Shown: positions 27,678 to 36,802, counted from the first letter of the stretch. The stretch is DNA of 64,000 nucleotides from JBAYDV01 sp041672845 (GCA_041672845.1 JBAYYV010000007.1:1-64000); one strand, 5' to 3'. Notes: generated from the sequence alone by a model not told the origin. Program-made: numbers and translations.

Positions 27678-28428
27678 GCTTTGAATTTTTGATAAAATCT
27701 AATATCACGCGTTTTTCTTGGGTTTCTTCGAACTCATTTTCTATAACCTTACAAGCATCTGAACGATTCATACCACTGTAATATAAGATATTATATATAG
27801 ATTTAATTCTATCAATTTGTTCTCTAGAAAAATTTCTTCTACGAAGACCTACAATATTAATACCGCAATATACAGAAGGTCTGTGACCAGCTAATGAATA
27901 GGGAGGAATATCTTTAGACACCATGGATCCTCCAGAAATCATACAATGAGCACCTATCTTAGAAAACTGATGAACTGCAGAAGCACCACCTATAATAGCC
28001 CAATCATCTACATCTGTTTCACCTGCTAAACCTACATAACTAGTAAGAATTACATTATCACCTATTTTACAATCATGAGCTACATGAACATAAGACATAA
28101 ATAAACAATTATCCCCTATTTTAGTAATTTTCTTACCACTAGCAGCAGTACCTCTATTCAAGGTTACACACTCTCTAATAGTAGTATGGTCACCTATTTC
28201 TAAATAAGTTATTTCTCCATCATATTTCTTATCCTGAGGGATAGCACCTAAGACAGCACCTGGAAAAATGTGACAGTTTTTACCGATTTTTGTATAATTA
28301 TATATAACTACATTAGGTTCTAAAATAGTTCCACTACCTATTTCTACATTTTCTTCGACATAACAATTTGGACCGATTACTACATCTTCAGCTATTTTAG
28401 CTTTAGGACTAATATTTGATGACATCAT
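27634..28428 (-). CDS. lpxA: Acyl-ACP--UDP-N-acetylglucosamine O-acyltransferase
   Basis: LpxA starts lipid A synthesis by placing a 3-hydroxyacyl chain on UDP-GlcNAc. The 264-residue protein is built of left-handed-helix hexapeptide repeats (IGSGTILEPNVVIY, IGDHTTI, IGDNVILTS) over residues 10-190. The catalytic His is in YVHVAHDCKIGDN near 117, and a helical C-terminal domain has the family's GLRRRNFS near 192-199. Its ATG overlaps the lpxC stop by 4 bp. Confidence 0.96.
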   Translation of the reverse strand: MMSSNISPKAKIAEDVVIGPNCYVEENVEIGSGTILEPNVVIYNYTKIGKNCHIFPGAVLGAIPQDKKYDGEITYLEIGDHTTIRECVTLNRGTAASGKKITKIGDNCLFMSYVHVAHDCKIGDNVILTSYVGLAGETDVDDWAIIGGASAVHQFSKIGAHCMISGGSMVSKDIPPYSLAGHRPSVYCGINIVGLRRRNFSREQIDRIKSIYNILYYSGMNRSDACKVIENEFEETQEKRVILDFIKNSKRGIIKCESSFTAEE

Positions 28429-29354
28429 AAGCTATTTTTTTCTTTTAAAGCTATTTCCCGAATACATTTAGCTGCCCGGGTATTCAGCTGATGACCAGTT
28501 TTTTCGGCGATCACCTTGCCTTTTATATGTAATCCGATAAGAGAAAAATCTCCTAATACATCTAGAAGTTTATGCCTTCCACATTCATCAGGATACCTAA
28601 GATTCACATTATCTAAATAACCTTCTGGCAATCTTTTTATTCTCTCTACATTGAATAAATCAGCCATTCTATTTAGTTCTTCTTGAGGTACTTCTTTCTC
28701 TACTATTACAATAGCATTTTCTAAATCTCCACCCTTAATAAGGTTATGTTGAAAAAGAAAAGCTAATTCATGAAAGAACACAAAAGTTCTACATGGAGCT
28801 ATTTCTTCTGCAAAATCTGTACCCTTATCAAAATGTGCTTTTTGTACTCCTAAAACCTTAGAATTATAATCCACACTTATATCTATAGAAAAGTCATCTG
28901 AAGGCATTACTACTACTTCAGCACCACTCTTTTCATCTTTTACTCTTATTTCTTCTTTTATTTGATAATATTTTCTTGGCTTATCTTGCTCTATTAAACC
29001 ATCAGCACATATCGCTTTCACATAAGGAAGAGCACTTCCATCCATTATAGGAGCTTCAAAATTATCTAACTCTATAACAGCATTATCTACTCCTAAACCT
29101 AGGAAAGTAGCTAATACATGTTCTATTGTAGAAACTTTTACACCATCTTTTTCTAAAGTAGTACCTCTTTCGGTATGAGTAACATAATCTGCTAAAGCTG
29201 GAAGATAGACATTTTCTCCTAAATCTTTTCTTAAAAAACGAATACCAGTATCTACAGAAGCTGGTTTTAATTCCATTTTTACATTTTGTCCTGAATGAAG
29301 ACCTTTACCCTCAAAGAAATATGTTTTTTTTAATGTTCTTTGTAATTCCTGCAT
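28425..29354 (-). CDS. lpxC: UDP-3-O-acyl-N-acetylglucosamine deacetylase, without FabZ domain
   Basis: LpxC is the zinc deacetylase that commits the cell to lipid A. The 309 residues carry the zinc ligands: His in STIEHVLATFLGLG (near 78) and HKLLD (near 259-263), with the catalytic GHQLNTRA near 287. In Bacteroides and relatives this enzyme is normally one polypeptide with the dehydratase FabZ at its C-terminus (about 460 residues in all). Here the frame stops soon after the deacetylase and lpxA begins immediately, so the FabZ half is missing from this locus. The LpxC call is firm. Confidence 0.95.
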   Translation of the reverse strand: MQELQRTLKKTYFFEGKGLHSGQNVKMELKPASVDTGIRFLRKDLGENVYLPALADYVTHTERGTTLEKDGVKVSTIEHVLATFLGLGVDNAVIELDNFEAPIMDGSALPYVKAICADGLIEQDKPRKYYQIKEEIRVKDEKSGAEVVVMPSDDFSIDISVDYNSKVLGVQKAHFDKGTDFAEEIAPCRTFVFFHELAFLFQHNLIKGGDLENAIVIVEKEVPQEELNRMADLFNVERIKRLPEGYLDNVNLRYPDECGRHKLLDVLGDFSLIGLHIKGKVIAEKTGHQLNTRAAKCIREIALKEKNSL

Positions 29355-29373
29355 AAAAAATTTATATAATCTA

Positions 29374-29381
29374 CAAAAGTA
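29374..29381 (-). promoter_or_regulatory. lpxC promoter, -7 box
   Basis: TACTTTTG on the minus strand, 19 bp before the lpxC ATG and downstream of the lpxD stop. lpxC-lpxA-wbqC can therefore be transcribed apart from lpxD. Confidence 0.55.
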
Positions 29382-29393
29382 CTAATTATTTAA

Positions 29394-30368
29394 CTAATTT
29401 TTAAATTTAGCGTATGCTTTAAGATAATCTTTATAATTAAAAGCAGGAGATCCCATAAGAGTACTACCCTCTTTTTTAACATTTCCCATTATTCCACTCT
29501 GAGCTGCTATTTGAGCCCCAGCAGCTATGAAAAGATGCCCAGCAAAACCTACTTGACCACCTATCATACAATTCGGTCCTATCTTAGTAGATCCAGAAAC
29601 TCCAGACTGAGCAGCTATTACAGTATTAGTCCCTATAGTAACATTATGAGCTATTTGAATAAGATTATCCAATTTAACTCCTTTCTCTATTAGAGTCTGC
29701 CCCATAGTAGCTCTATCTACAACAGTATTAGCACCTATTTCTACATAATCTTGAATTTCGACTATTCCTGTCTGTGGTATCTTTTTATAAGATCCATCGG
29801 AAACAGGAGCAAAACCAAAACCATCAGAACCTATAACTACATTAGCATGGAAAGTACAATTATTTCCTATCTTACATCCTTCATAAATTTTAACTCCTGG
29901 AAATAATATTACATCATTACCTATCTTACAGTTTTCACCTATGAATACTTGAGGATAAATCTCACAATTTTTACCTATTTGGGCACTTTTAGAAATATAA
30001 GTACCTCTACCCACATAAGTTCCCTTACCTAATTTAACACCCCTACATAAATGAGCACCTCTATGCCCCCTTCTTCTCTTCTTTTTTAAAGTATTTAATA
30101 ATTCTAATAAAGATGCAACAGCTTGATATGCATCATCTACTAATATTAGTGTGGGGTCTATCTTACTTTTGGGTTTGAAAGTTTTATTTATTAATATTAT
30201 ACTAGCTTTGGTAGTATATAAATAATGCTCATATTTCGGATTAGTCAAAAAACAAATAGCCCCAGGCTTTCCATTTTCTATTTTTGCTACAGTTGAGACT
30301 TTTACTTCAGGATCTCCGATAATCTCACCTTTTAAATGGTCAGCTATAATTTGTGCTTTTATCTCCAT
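29394..30368 (-). CDS. lpxD: UDP-3-O-(3-hydroxyacyl)glucosamine N-acyltransferase
   Basis: LpxD adds the second hydroxyacyl chain in lipid A synthesis. The 324-residue protein has the uridine-binding N-terminal domain (about 1-95), then hexapeptide repeats (GKGTYVGRGTYI, IGKNCEIYPQV). The family signature GSDGFGFAPVSDGSYKKIPQ is near 182-201, and the catalytic His is in LIQIAHNVTIG near 233. A short C-terminal helix follows. The order lpxD-lpxC-lpxA is the usual one in the phylum. Confidence 0.95.
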   Translation of the reverse strand: MEIKAQIIADHLKGEIIGDPEVKVSTVAKIENGKPGAICFLTNPKYEHYLYTTKASIILINKTFKPKSKIDPTLILVDDAYQAVASLLELLNTLKKKRRRGHRGAHLCRGVKLGKGTYVGRGTYISKSAQIGKNCEIYPQVFIGENCKIGNDVILFPGVKIYEGCKIGNNCTFHANVVIGSDGFGFAPVSDGSYKKIPQTGIVEIQDYVEIGANTVVDRATMGQTLIEKGVKLDNLIQIAHNVTIGTNTVIAAQSGVSGSTKIGPNCMIGGQVGFAGHLFIAAGAQIAAQSGIMGNVKKEGSTLMGSPAFNYKDYLKAYAKFKN

Positions 30369-30397
30369 AATATCTGATTTTCAGTGTATATAACGAG

Positions 30398-30405
30398 CAA
30401 ATGTA
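30398..30405 (-). promoter_or_regulatory. lpxD promoter, -7 box
   Basis: TACATTTG on the minus strand, matching TAnnTTTG, 29 bp before the lpxD ATG. It is back to back with the rimP promoter. Confidence 0.55.
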
Positions 30406-30414
30406 CATAAATTT

Positions 30415-30446
30415 TTTGGTTTTGTTAGATAATTTTTCTACTTTTG
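30415..30446 (+). promoter_or_regulatory. rimP-nusA-infB operon promoter
   Basis: TTTG at 30415-30418, then exactly 20 nt, then TACTTTTG at 30439-30446: both elements of the Bacteroidota housekeeping promoter at the expected spacing. The leader to the rimP ATG at 30522 is about 70 nt. Confidence 0.75.
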
Positions 30447-30470
30447 CGACATCCGCGTGGGAGGATAAAG

Positions 30471-30495
30471 AATAGGGGGCGTTAGTCCCCTTATT
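30471..30495 (+). promoter_or_regulatory. Hairpin in the rimP leader
   Basis: AATAGGGGG (30471-30479) pairs with CCCCTTATT (30487-30495), with one G-T pair and a 7-nt loop. The GC-rich core is conspicuous in this AT-rich intergenic region. No clear U-tract follows, so it may be an attenuator or a protein-binding leader structure rather than a terminator. Confidence 0.45.
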
Positions 30496-30521
30496 TATTG
30501 AATAATACAAAAATAACCACA

Positions 30522-30755
30522 ATGATAGCAAAAGAAACCATAGAGAACATTCTTAAAGATTATCTAATTGAAAATAAATTAGAATTAGTGAGTATTAAAA
30601 TTAATCAAGCTAATAATATTAAGGTGTTTTTTACCGCCTTAGACAGAAATATCGACATCCAAGATTGTAGCACTATGAGTAAATTCATAGAAAAACACTT
30701 AGATAGAGATAAAGAAGATTTTTCTCTAACAATAAGTTCAGCAGAAAAAAAATAA
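30522..30755 (+). CDS. rimP: RimP ribosome maturation factor, N-terminal domain only
   Basis: RimP assists assembly of the small ribosomal subunit. Only 77 residues are encoded from the ATG at 30522. They match the N-terminal RimP domain, with KLELVSIKINQANNIKVFF, then DIQDCSTMSKFIEKHLDR and FSLTISSAEKK at the end. Family members are about 150 residues, with a C-terminal SH3-like domain starting where this protein stops. Only 38 nt lie between the stop and nusA, with no trace of the missing domain, so it was lost cleanly. The rimP-nusA-infB order is retained, which supports the identity. Confidence 0.85.
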   Translation: MIAKETIENILKDYLIENKLELVSIKINQANNIKVFFTALDRNIDIQDCSTMSKFIEKHLDRDKEDFSLTISSAEKK

Positions 30756-30793
30756 GAATTAAAAAATAATAATTACAATAATACACATTTAAG

Positions 30794-32335
30794 ATGAACG
30801 GTTTAGACTTAACCAGCACATTTGCGGAATTCAAAGAGCTTAAGAACATAGACAGACCGACTATGATGAATGTTTTGGAAGATGTTTTCAGAACTCAACT
30901 CATAAGAATGTATGGCTCTGCCGACAATTTTGATATTATTATCAATATTGATAAAGGAGATTTAGAGATTTGGAGAAACAGAGAAGTAGTGAAAGAAGTA
31001 GAAGATCCTCTTGCTCAAGTTTCTAAAGAAGAAATAGACAAAATAGATAAAAGTTTCGAAATCGGAGAAGAATACTCTGAAGAAGTACAGCTTCGTAGCT
31101 TTGGCAGAAGAGGAATTTTAAATATCCGTCAAAATCTTTCTGGTAGAATAATGGATATCGAAAAGGCAAATCTATTTAATAAATATAAAGACAAAATAGG
31201 AGAAGTAGTAGTAGGAGAAGTCTACCAAATATGGAAAAAAGAAACTCTTATTATGGATGAAGAAGATAATGAACTTACTTTACCTAAAACCGAACAAATT
31301 CCTACTGATTTCTTTAGAAAGAATGATACTGTAAAAGCTGTTATCATAAATGTAGAAATGAAGAATAATAATCCTTCTATTATATTATCAAGAACCTCAC
31401 CTATTTTCCTTGAAAGATTATTTGAACAAGAAGTTCCTGAAATATTTGATGGCCTTATTACTATAAAGAAAATAGTTCGTATCCCTGGTGAAAGAGCTAA
31501 AGTAGCCGTAGAATCTTATGATGAAAGGATCGATCCTGTAGGAGCCTGTGTCGGAGTTAAAGGCTCTAGAATACATGGTATAGTTCGTGAACTTAGAAAT
31601 GAGAATATAGATATCATTAATTGGACCACTAATACTCAGCTATTAATCCAACGTTCTTTAACACCTGCTAAAATTTCTTCTATGAGAATCGATGAAGATA
31701 CTAAATCTATCAATGTTTCTCTTAAACCTGAAGAAGTTTCTCGTGCTATCGGTAAAGGTGGTAGTAATATTAAATTAGCTAGTCAATTATCAGGATATAA
31801 TATCGATGTATTCAGAGAATCTGAACAAGTAGAAGAAGAAGATGTATTATTAGAAGAATTCTCAGATGAAATCGAACAATGGATAATAGATGCCCTTGTC
31901 CGTATCGGATGTGATACTGCTAAAAATGTATTAGCTCTTCCTGTTTCTGAAATAGTAAAAAGAGCAGACTTAGAAGAAGAAACTGCTATTGAGGTACAAA
32001 ACATTCTTAAAACAGAATTCGAAGAAGATAAAGAAACTGTTGAAGAATCTACTGAAAAGATTGCTGAAGAATCTACTGAAGAAGTAACTGAAGAAACTGC
32101 TAAAAAACCTACTGAAAAGATTGCTGAAGAATCTACTGAAGAAGTAACTGAAGAAACTGCTAAAAAACCTACCAAAGAAGTAACTGAAGACGCTGTTAAA
32201 AAAGTAACTAAAAAAGCTACCAAAGAAGTAACTGAAGAAGCTGCTAAAAAAGCTACTGAAAAGATTGCTGAAGAAGTAACTGAAGAAACTGCTAAAAAAA
32301 CTACTAAAAAGGTTGCTAAAAAAGCTACTAAATAA
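30794..32335 (+). CDS. nusA: Transcription termination/antitermination factor NusA
   Basis: NusA binds RNA polymerase and controls pausing and termination. Of the 513 residues, 1-125 are the polymerase-binding N-terminal domain, about 130-200 the S1 domain, and about 200-350 the two KH domains, with DPVGACVGVKGSRI and VSRAIGKGGSNIKLAS as their GXXG loops. A helix-hairpin-helix-like region reaches about 415. The last 95 residues are an imperfect repeat of Glu-Glu-Ser-Thr, Val-Thr-Glu-Glu and Ala-Lys-Lys units, turning strongly basic at the very end. The equivalent extension is absent from most NusA proteins. Confidence 0.96.
   Translation: MNGLDLTSTFAEFKELKNIDRPTMMNVLEDVFRTQLIRMYGSADNFDIIINIDKGDLEIWRNREVVKEVEDPLAQVSKEEIDKIDKSFEIGEEYSEEVQLRSFGRRGILNIRQNLSGRIMDIEKANLFNKYKDKIGEVVVGEVYQIWKKETLIMDEEDNELTLPKTEQIPTDFFRKNDTVKAVIINVEMKNNNPSIILSRTSPIFLERLFEQEVPEIFDGLITIKKIVRIPGERAKVAVESYDERIDPVGACVGVKGSRIHGIVRELRNENIDIINWTTNTQLLIQRSLTPAKISSMRIDEDTKSINVSLKPEEVSRAIGKGGSNIKLASQLSGYNIDVFRESEQVEEEDVLLEEFSDEIEQWIIDALVRIGCDTAKNVLALPVSEIVKRADLEEETAIEVQNILKTEFEEDKETVEESTEKIAEESTEEVTEETAKKPTEKIAEESTEEVTEETAKKPTKEVTEDAVKKVTKKATKEVTEEAAKKATEKIAEEVTEETAKKTTKKVAKKATK
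32051..32170 (+). repeat. Exact 60-bp tandem duplication in the nusA tail
   Basis: Bases 32051-32110 and 32111-32170 are identical, starting ACTGAAAAGATTGCTGAAGA. They encode two copies of a 20-residue Thr/Glu/Lys unit. More divergent copies continue to about 32330. Absence of even silent differences means the duplication is recent or kept uniform by recombination. Confidence 0.9.
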
Positions 32336-32417
32336 ACTATTGCAGATGATAAAAAAGTATTAATAATATTAAAAAGGAATAACCACGAAGAATAATAATA
32401 TAAAGACAGGAGATAAT

Positions 32418-35400
32418 ATGGCAGGAGCAAAAAACACAAGATTAAGTAAGGTCGTAAAAGAATTTAATATAGGGATGGGAACCCTTATTGATTTTCTTAG
32501 TAGTAAAAGTGTAAATATCGATTCTGGACCTAATACTAAAATCGACAATGATACTTATGCTATGGTGGCTAAAGAATTTGGTAAAGAACTGATAATTAAA
32601 GAACAGTCTAAGAAAGTTCCTATTACAGTAAAAGAAATTACTAATACAGATACTCCTACTAAAAGTGAAGAAGAATATCATCCTGAAGAAGAGGTATTCA
32701 TCAAAACTAATGTAATAAAACCTGAGAAACCCGCTGAACCTTCTAATCTAGAGCCCAAAAAAGAAATTATTCTCGAAAATAACACTCCCAAAATTAATAT
32801 AGTAGGTAAAATAAACCTTGATAAAAACAGTCGCCCTGTCAAGACTGAACGCAAGGAAAACCCTATTAATAAAAATACATCTGTAGAGACTAAAACTGTA
32901 AATAAGGTGACTCCTAAAGAAAAAGAAAAGGTTCAAGCTAAAATCGACGTACCTAAGTCTAAGGTAGAGAAAAAAGAAATGGATAATAAGAAAGACACTA
33001 GTATTCCTAAAAATAAAGTAGAGATTCCTTCCAAGAATAATTCTAAGGAACACTTTAAATATAATTCTAAAGAAAACGTTAAAGGACATACTAAAGAACA
33101 CGCTAAAGAGCATGTTAAAGAACACGTTAAAGATTACGTTAAAGAAAACTTTAAAGAAAGTTTAAAAATTCAACCTAAGAATCCATCCCCTAAGAAAAAG
33201 GATAAAGATGCTATTCTACCAAGACAAACTCCAGAACATATAACTACTCGTTCTATTAAATTAGAAGGTCCTAAACAAGTAGGCACAATAGATCTTTCTC
33301 AATTCGAAAAGAAAAAATCACCTAAAAATAAAAAAGGTAAAAGAGAAAGAATTCATCCAAATAACAGACAAAAAGTAGATGTAAATAAAGAATCATCTAG
33401 AAAGACCACTGGGAACAGAACTAACAACAATACTAATCGTAATAATACTAATAGTACTAATCGAAACAATACTACTAGTACTAATCGCAGCCATACTACC
33501 GGTAGTAATAGCAATACCTCTAGAAATAGAACCGATAATCGTAGTAGAAACAATCCAAGAAATAACAATAGGAAAGGTCCTTTCAGACCTTTACATAAAG
33601 TAGTAGATGAAGATCAAGTTCAAAAGCAAATTAAGGAAACTTATGCTAGAATGACTGAGGGGAAAAATAAGACTAGAGGATCTAAACATCGTAGAGATAA
33701 GAGAGATTTTGTTTCTAAAAAAATTCTAAAAGAACATAAAATAGAAGAATCTCAAATCCATACATTGAAAGTTACAGAATTCGTTACTGTTAACGAATTA
33801 GCTATAATGATGGATAACACTCCAGTAACTAAAATTATAGAAGCTTGTATGAATCTTGGTTTAATGGTATCTATAAATCAAAGACTAGATGCTGAAGCTT
33901 TAGTATTAGTAGCTGAAGAATTCGGATATAAAATAGAATTCGTAACCGCTGATGTTAATAATGCTATAAAAGAAGATATCGATAAAGCCGAAGATTTAGT
34001 AGAAAGACCTCCTATTATTACTGTAATGGGTCACGTGGATCATGGTAAAACTTCTTTACTTGACCATATTAGAAAAACAAATGTCATAGCAGGTGAAGCA
34101 GGTGGTATTACTCAGCATATCGGTGCATACAATGTGAAATTGAATAGTGGAAGAAGAATAACATTCTTGGATACTCCTGGTCATGAAGCTTTTACAGCTA
34201 TGCGTGCTCGTGGTGCTAAAATAACTGACTTAGCTATTATTATAATAGCAGCAGATGATGCTATTATGCCTCAAACTACTGAAGCTATTAACCATGCTCA
34301 AGCAGCAGGTGTTCCTATGATTTTCGCTATAAATAAAATAGATAAACCAGGAGCTAATGCTGATAAAATAAAAGAACAATTATCTAATATGGATATTCTA
34401 GTAGAAGACTGGGGTGGTAAATATCAATGTCAAGAGATATCTGCTAAAACAGGTCTTAATGTAGATAAATTACTAGATAAAGTATTAGTGGAAGCAGATT
34501 TAATGGAATTAAAAGCTAATCCTAACAAGAATGCAAAAGGAAATGTAATCGAATCTTCATTAGATAAAGGTCGTGGATATCTAGCTACATTATTAGTAGC
34601 TTCAGGAACATTACATCTAGGAGATTATATGATAAGTGGAAGTTACTGTGGTAAAATTAAAGCCATGTTCAATGAACGTGGTTCTAAAATTAGTGAAGCT
34701 AGCCCTTCTACTCCAGTTTCTGTTCTTGGATTAAATGGTGCTCCTACAGCAGGTGAAACATTTAATATAATGGATGATGAAAAAGAAGCTAAAGATTTAG
34801 CAGCTAAGCGTGAACAATTAATGAGAATTCAGGGACTTAGAACTCAGAAACATATTACTCTAGAAGAGATCGGCAGAAGAATAGCTATCGGTAATTTCCA
34901 AGAATTAAATGTTATAGTTAAAGGTGATGTAGATGGATCTATCGAAGCATTATCGGATTCTATTATTAAGTTATCTACTGAAGAAATACATGTAAATGTT
35001 ATTCATAAAGCTGTAGGTGCTGTTTCTGAATCAGACGTTTTATTAGCTGTCGCATCTGACGCTCTTATCATTGGCTTCCAAGTAAGACCTTCTACTTCTG
35101 CTCGTAAACTTGCTGAGAAAGAAGAAATCGAAATAAGACTTTACTCTGTAATTTATGATGCTATAAATGAAATCAAGAGTGGTATTGAAGGCATGCTTGC
35201 TCCAGAAGAAAAAGAAGAAATCACTGCTACTGCTGAAGTTCGCGAAACATTCAAAATCACTAAAGTGGGTACAATCGCTGGATGTATGGTTACAGATGGT
35301 AAATTATTAAGAACTGCCAAAATTCGTGTAATCCGTGACGGCATAGTCATATATACTGGAGAACTTGGATCACTTAAACGATTCAAAGATGATGTTAAAG

Positions 35401-35513
35401 AAATCATTAGTGGCGTAGACTGTGGTTTAAATATCAAGAATTTTAATGATATTAAAGTAGGTGATGTAGTAGAATCATTTGAAATCGTTAAGATTAAAAG
35501 GACACTTGCATAA
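32418..35513 (+). CDS. infB: Translation initiation factor IF-2
   Basis: IF-2 is the GTPase that brings initiator tRNA to the ribosome. The 1031 residues begin with an IF2_N-like helix (LSKVVKEFNIGMGTLIDFL, 9-27). A 400-residue linker then holds Lys-Glu-His repeats near 210-245 and an Asn/Thr/Arg tract near 335-390. The GTPase has G1 GHVDHGKT near 538-545 and DTPGHEAF near 584, and domains II, III and IV follow to the end. An AGGAGA (32408-32413) lies 4 nt before the ATG, a Shine-Dalgarno rarely seen in this window. Confidence 0.97.
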   Translation: MAGAKNTRLSKVVKEFNIGMGTLIDFLSSKSVNIDSGPNTKIDNDTYAMVAKEFGKELIIKEQSKKVPITVKEITNTDTPTKSEEEYHPEEEVFIKTNVIKPEKPAEPSNLEPKKEIILENNTPKINIVGKINLDKNSRPVKTERKENPINKNTSVETKTVNKVTPKEKEKVQAKIDVPKSKVEKKEMDNKKDTSIPKNKVEIPSKNNSKEHFKYNSKENVKGHTKEHAKEHVKEHVKDYVKENFKESLKIQPKNPSPKKKDKDAILPRQTPEHITTRSIKLEGPKQVGTIDLSQFEKKKSPKNKKGKRERIHPNNRQKVDVNKESSRKTTGNRTNNNTNRNNTNSTNRNNTTSTNRSHTTGSNSNTSRNRTDNRSRNNPRNNNRKGPFRPLHKVVDEDQVQKQIKETYARMTEGKNKTRGSKHRRDKRDFVSKKILKEHKIEESQIHTLKVTEFVTVNELAIMMDNTPVTKIIEACMNLGLMVSINQRLDAEALVLVAEEFGYKIEFVTADVNNAIKEDIDKAEDLVERPPIITVMGHVDHGKTSLLDHIRKTNVIAGEAGGITQHIGAYNVKLNSGRRITFLDTPGHEAFTAMRARGAKITDLAIIIIAADDAIMPQTTEAINHAQAAGVPMIFAINKIDKPGANADKIKEQLSNMDILVEDWGGKYQCQEISAKTGLNVDKLLDKVLVEADLMELKANPNKNAKGNVIESSLDKGRGYLATLLVASGTLHLGDYMISGSYCGKIKAMFNERGSKISEASPSTPVSVLGLNGAPTAGETFNIMDDEKEAKDLAAKREQLMRIQGLRTQKHITLEEIGRRIAIGNFQELNVIVKGDVDGSIEALSDSIIKLSTEEIHVNVIHKAVGAVSESDVLLAVASDALIIGFQVRPSTSARKLAEKEEIEIRLYSVIYDAINEIKSGIEGMLAPEEKEEITATAEVRETFKITKVGTIAGCMVTDGKLLRTAKIRVIRDGIVIYTGELGSLKRFKDDVKEIISGVDCGLNIKNFNDIKVGDVVESFEIVKIKRTLA

Positions 35514-35576
35514 TAAATTAACATAATAATTAACGTATATGTGAATTTTTTGAAATTAAAATTTAACATTAATATT

Positions 35577-36785
35577 ATGGAAAAATATTATAAACATATC
35601 AGTAGAATATCATCAGGTATTCTACTGTTTTTTTTAGTTAGTAGTGGACTCCTATTTAGCAGTTCCCTTGTATTAACAAGTTGCCACAGTTATCATAAAG
35701 ATAATCAAGGTATTAATCTTAAAATCAAATATTCCCATAGCCTAATTATAAAAAAGACTAAAACTTATACTTCTGTAAGCATTATAGACCCCTGGGACTC
35801 TACAGCTATTTTAGGTCGTTATATTTTGGTACGAAGAGACTGGAATCTTAATAAAAAGAATAACAGTATAGAAAATTCCGTTTTACCACCTAATATGCCT
35901 GACGGCCATATAATCTTAGTTCCTATTAGAAAAGCTGCTGTTTACAATGCCGTTCACACTTCCATACTAGAAGAATTAAATGCCACATCCTGCATTGCTG
36001 CTGTATGTGAACCAAAATATATAGCTTCTAAAAAAATACATGAATTAATAGATGCCGGGGAAATAATAGATCTCGGGCCATCCACTGCTCCTTCTATAGA
36101 AAAAATTATAGATACTGGCTGTGATGTTATTATTCTTTCACCATTTAAAAATAGTGGTTTAGGGGCACAAGAAAAATTAGATATTCCTATTATACAAGCT
36201 AGTGATTATATGGAAGCTAGTTCACTAGGTAGAACTGAATGGATAAAATTTTTCGGATTACTTACAGGTAAAGAAGCCCTGGCAGATTCTCTATTTAAAG
36301 ACACAGAATCTAAATATTTGGACCTTAAAAAATTAGCATCTACTGCTAATAATAAGCCGAGTTTACTTCCTGAAAAAAAATATGGTAGCACTTGGTTTGT
36401 ACCTGGAGGACTATCTTCTATGTCTAAACTGTATGCTGATGCTGGTACTAATTACTTATTCTCTAATAATGAAAAAACAGGAGGAGTACCGATGTCATTC
36501 GAAACAGTATTAGATCAAGCTATCCATGCAGATATCTGGTTATTCAAATATTATCAAAATAATGATTATACTCTCAAAAATTTGAAACAAGAATATGAAC
36601 CTTATTGTAATTTTGATGCATTTAAGAAAAAACATATTTATGGAGCTAACACATCTAAAACAAGTTTTTTCGATGATATAGTTTTACACCCAGACTGGAT
36701 TCTTAAAGACGTAATAGCCCTAGCACATCCTGAATTATTACCCGACTATCAAATTAGATATTTTAAGAAATTAACAACCGAATAA
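35577..36785 (+). CDS. BtuF/FecB-type ABC transporter substrate-binding lipoprotein
   Basis: From the ATG at 35577 the protein has 402 residues, with a lipoprotein signal of about 35 residues ending LTSC. The rest is a type III periplasmic binding fold: RKAAVYNAVHTSILEELNAT near 118, IIDTGCDVIILSP near 180, and FVPGGLSSMSKLYADAGTNYLF near 280. Such proteins deliver cobalamin, haem or iron chelates. The matching ATPase and permease genes lie convergently just downstream, 17 bp away. The upstream GTG at 35541 would place charged residues before the signal and is less likely. Confidence 0.88.
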   Translation: MEKYYKHISRISSGILLFFLVSSGLLFSSSLVLTSCHSYHKDNQGINLKIKYSHSLIIKKTKTYTSVSIIDPWDSTAILGRYILVRRDWNLNKKNNSIENSVLPPNMPDGHIILVPIRKAAVYNAVHTSILEELNATSCIAAVCEPKYIASKKIHELIDAGEIIDLGPSTAPSIEKIIDTGCDVIILSPFKNSGLGAQEKLDIPIIQASDYMEASSLGRTEWIKFFGLLTGKEALADSLFKDTESKYLDLKKLASTANNKPSLLPEKKYGSTWFVPGGLSSMSKLYADAGTNYLFSNNEKTGGVPMSFETVLDQAIHADIWLFKYYQNNDYTLKNLKQEYEPYCNFDAFKKKHIYGANTSKTSFFDDIVLHPDWILKDVIALAHPELLPDYQIRYFKKLTTE

Positions 36786-36802
36786 ATCTGTATAAAACTT
36801 AT

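Noticed and set aside
31783..33568. Antisense ORFs of 71-218 codons opposite nusA and infB, rich in Ser/Val/Phe/Leu
   Set aside because: They mirror the low-complexity Glu/Lys/Thr/Asn codons on the coding strand and have no start context.
35513..36785. Cobalamin riboswitch in front of the ABC-importer genes
   Set aside because: I looked for a conserved B12-box-like stretch in the gaps at 35514-35576 and 38685-38722. Both are too short and lack it.
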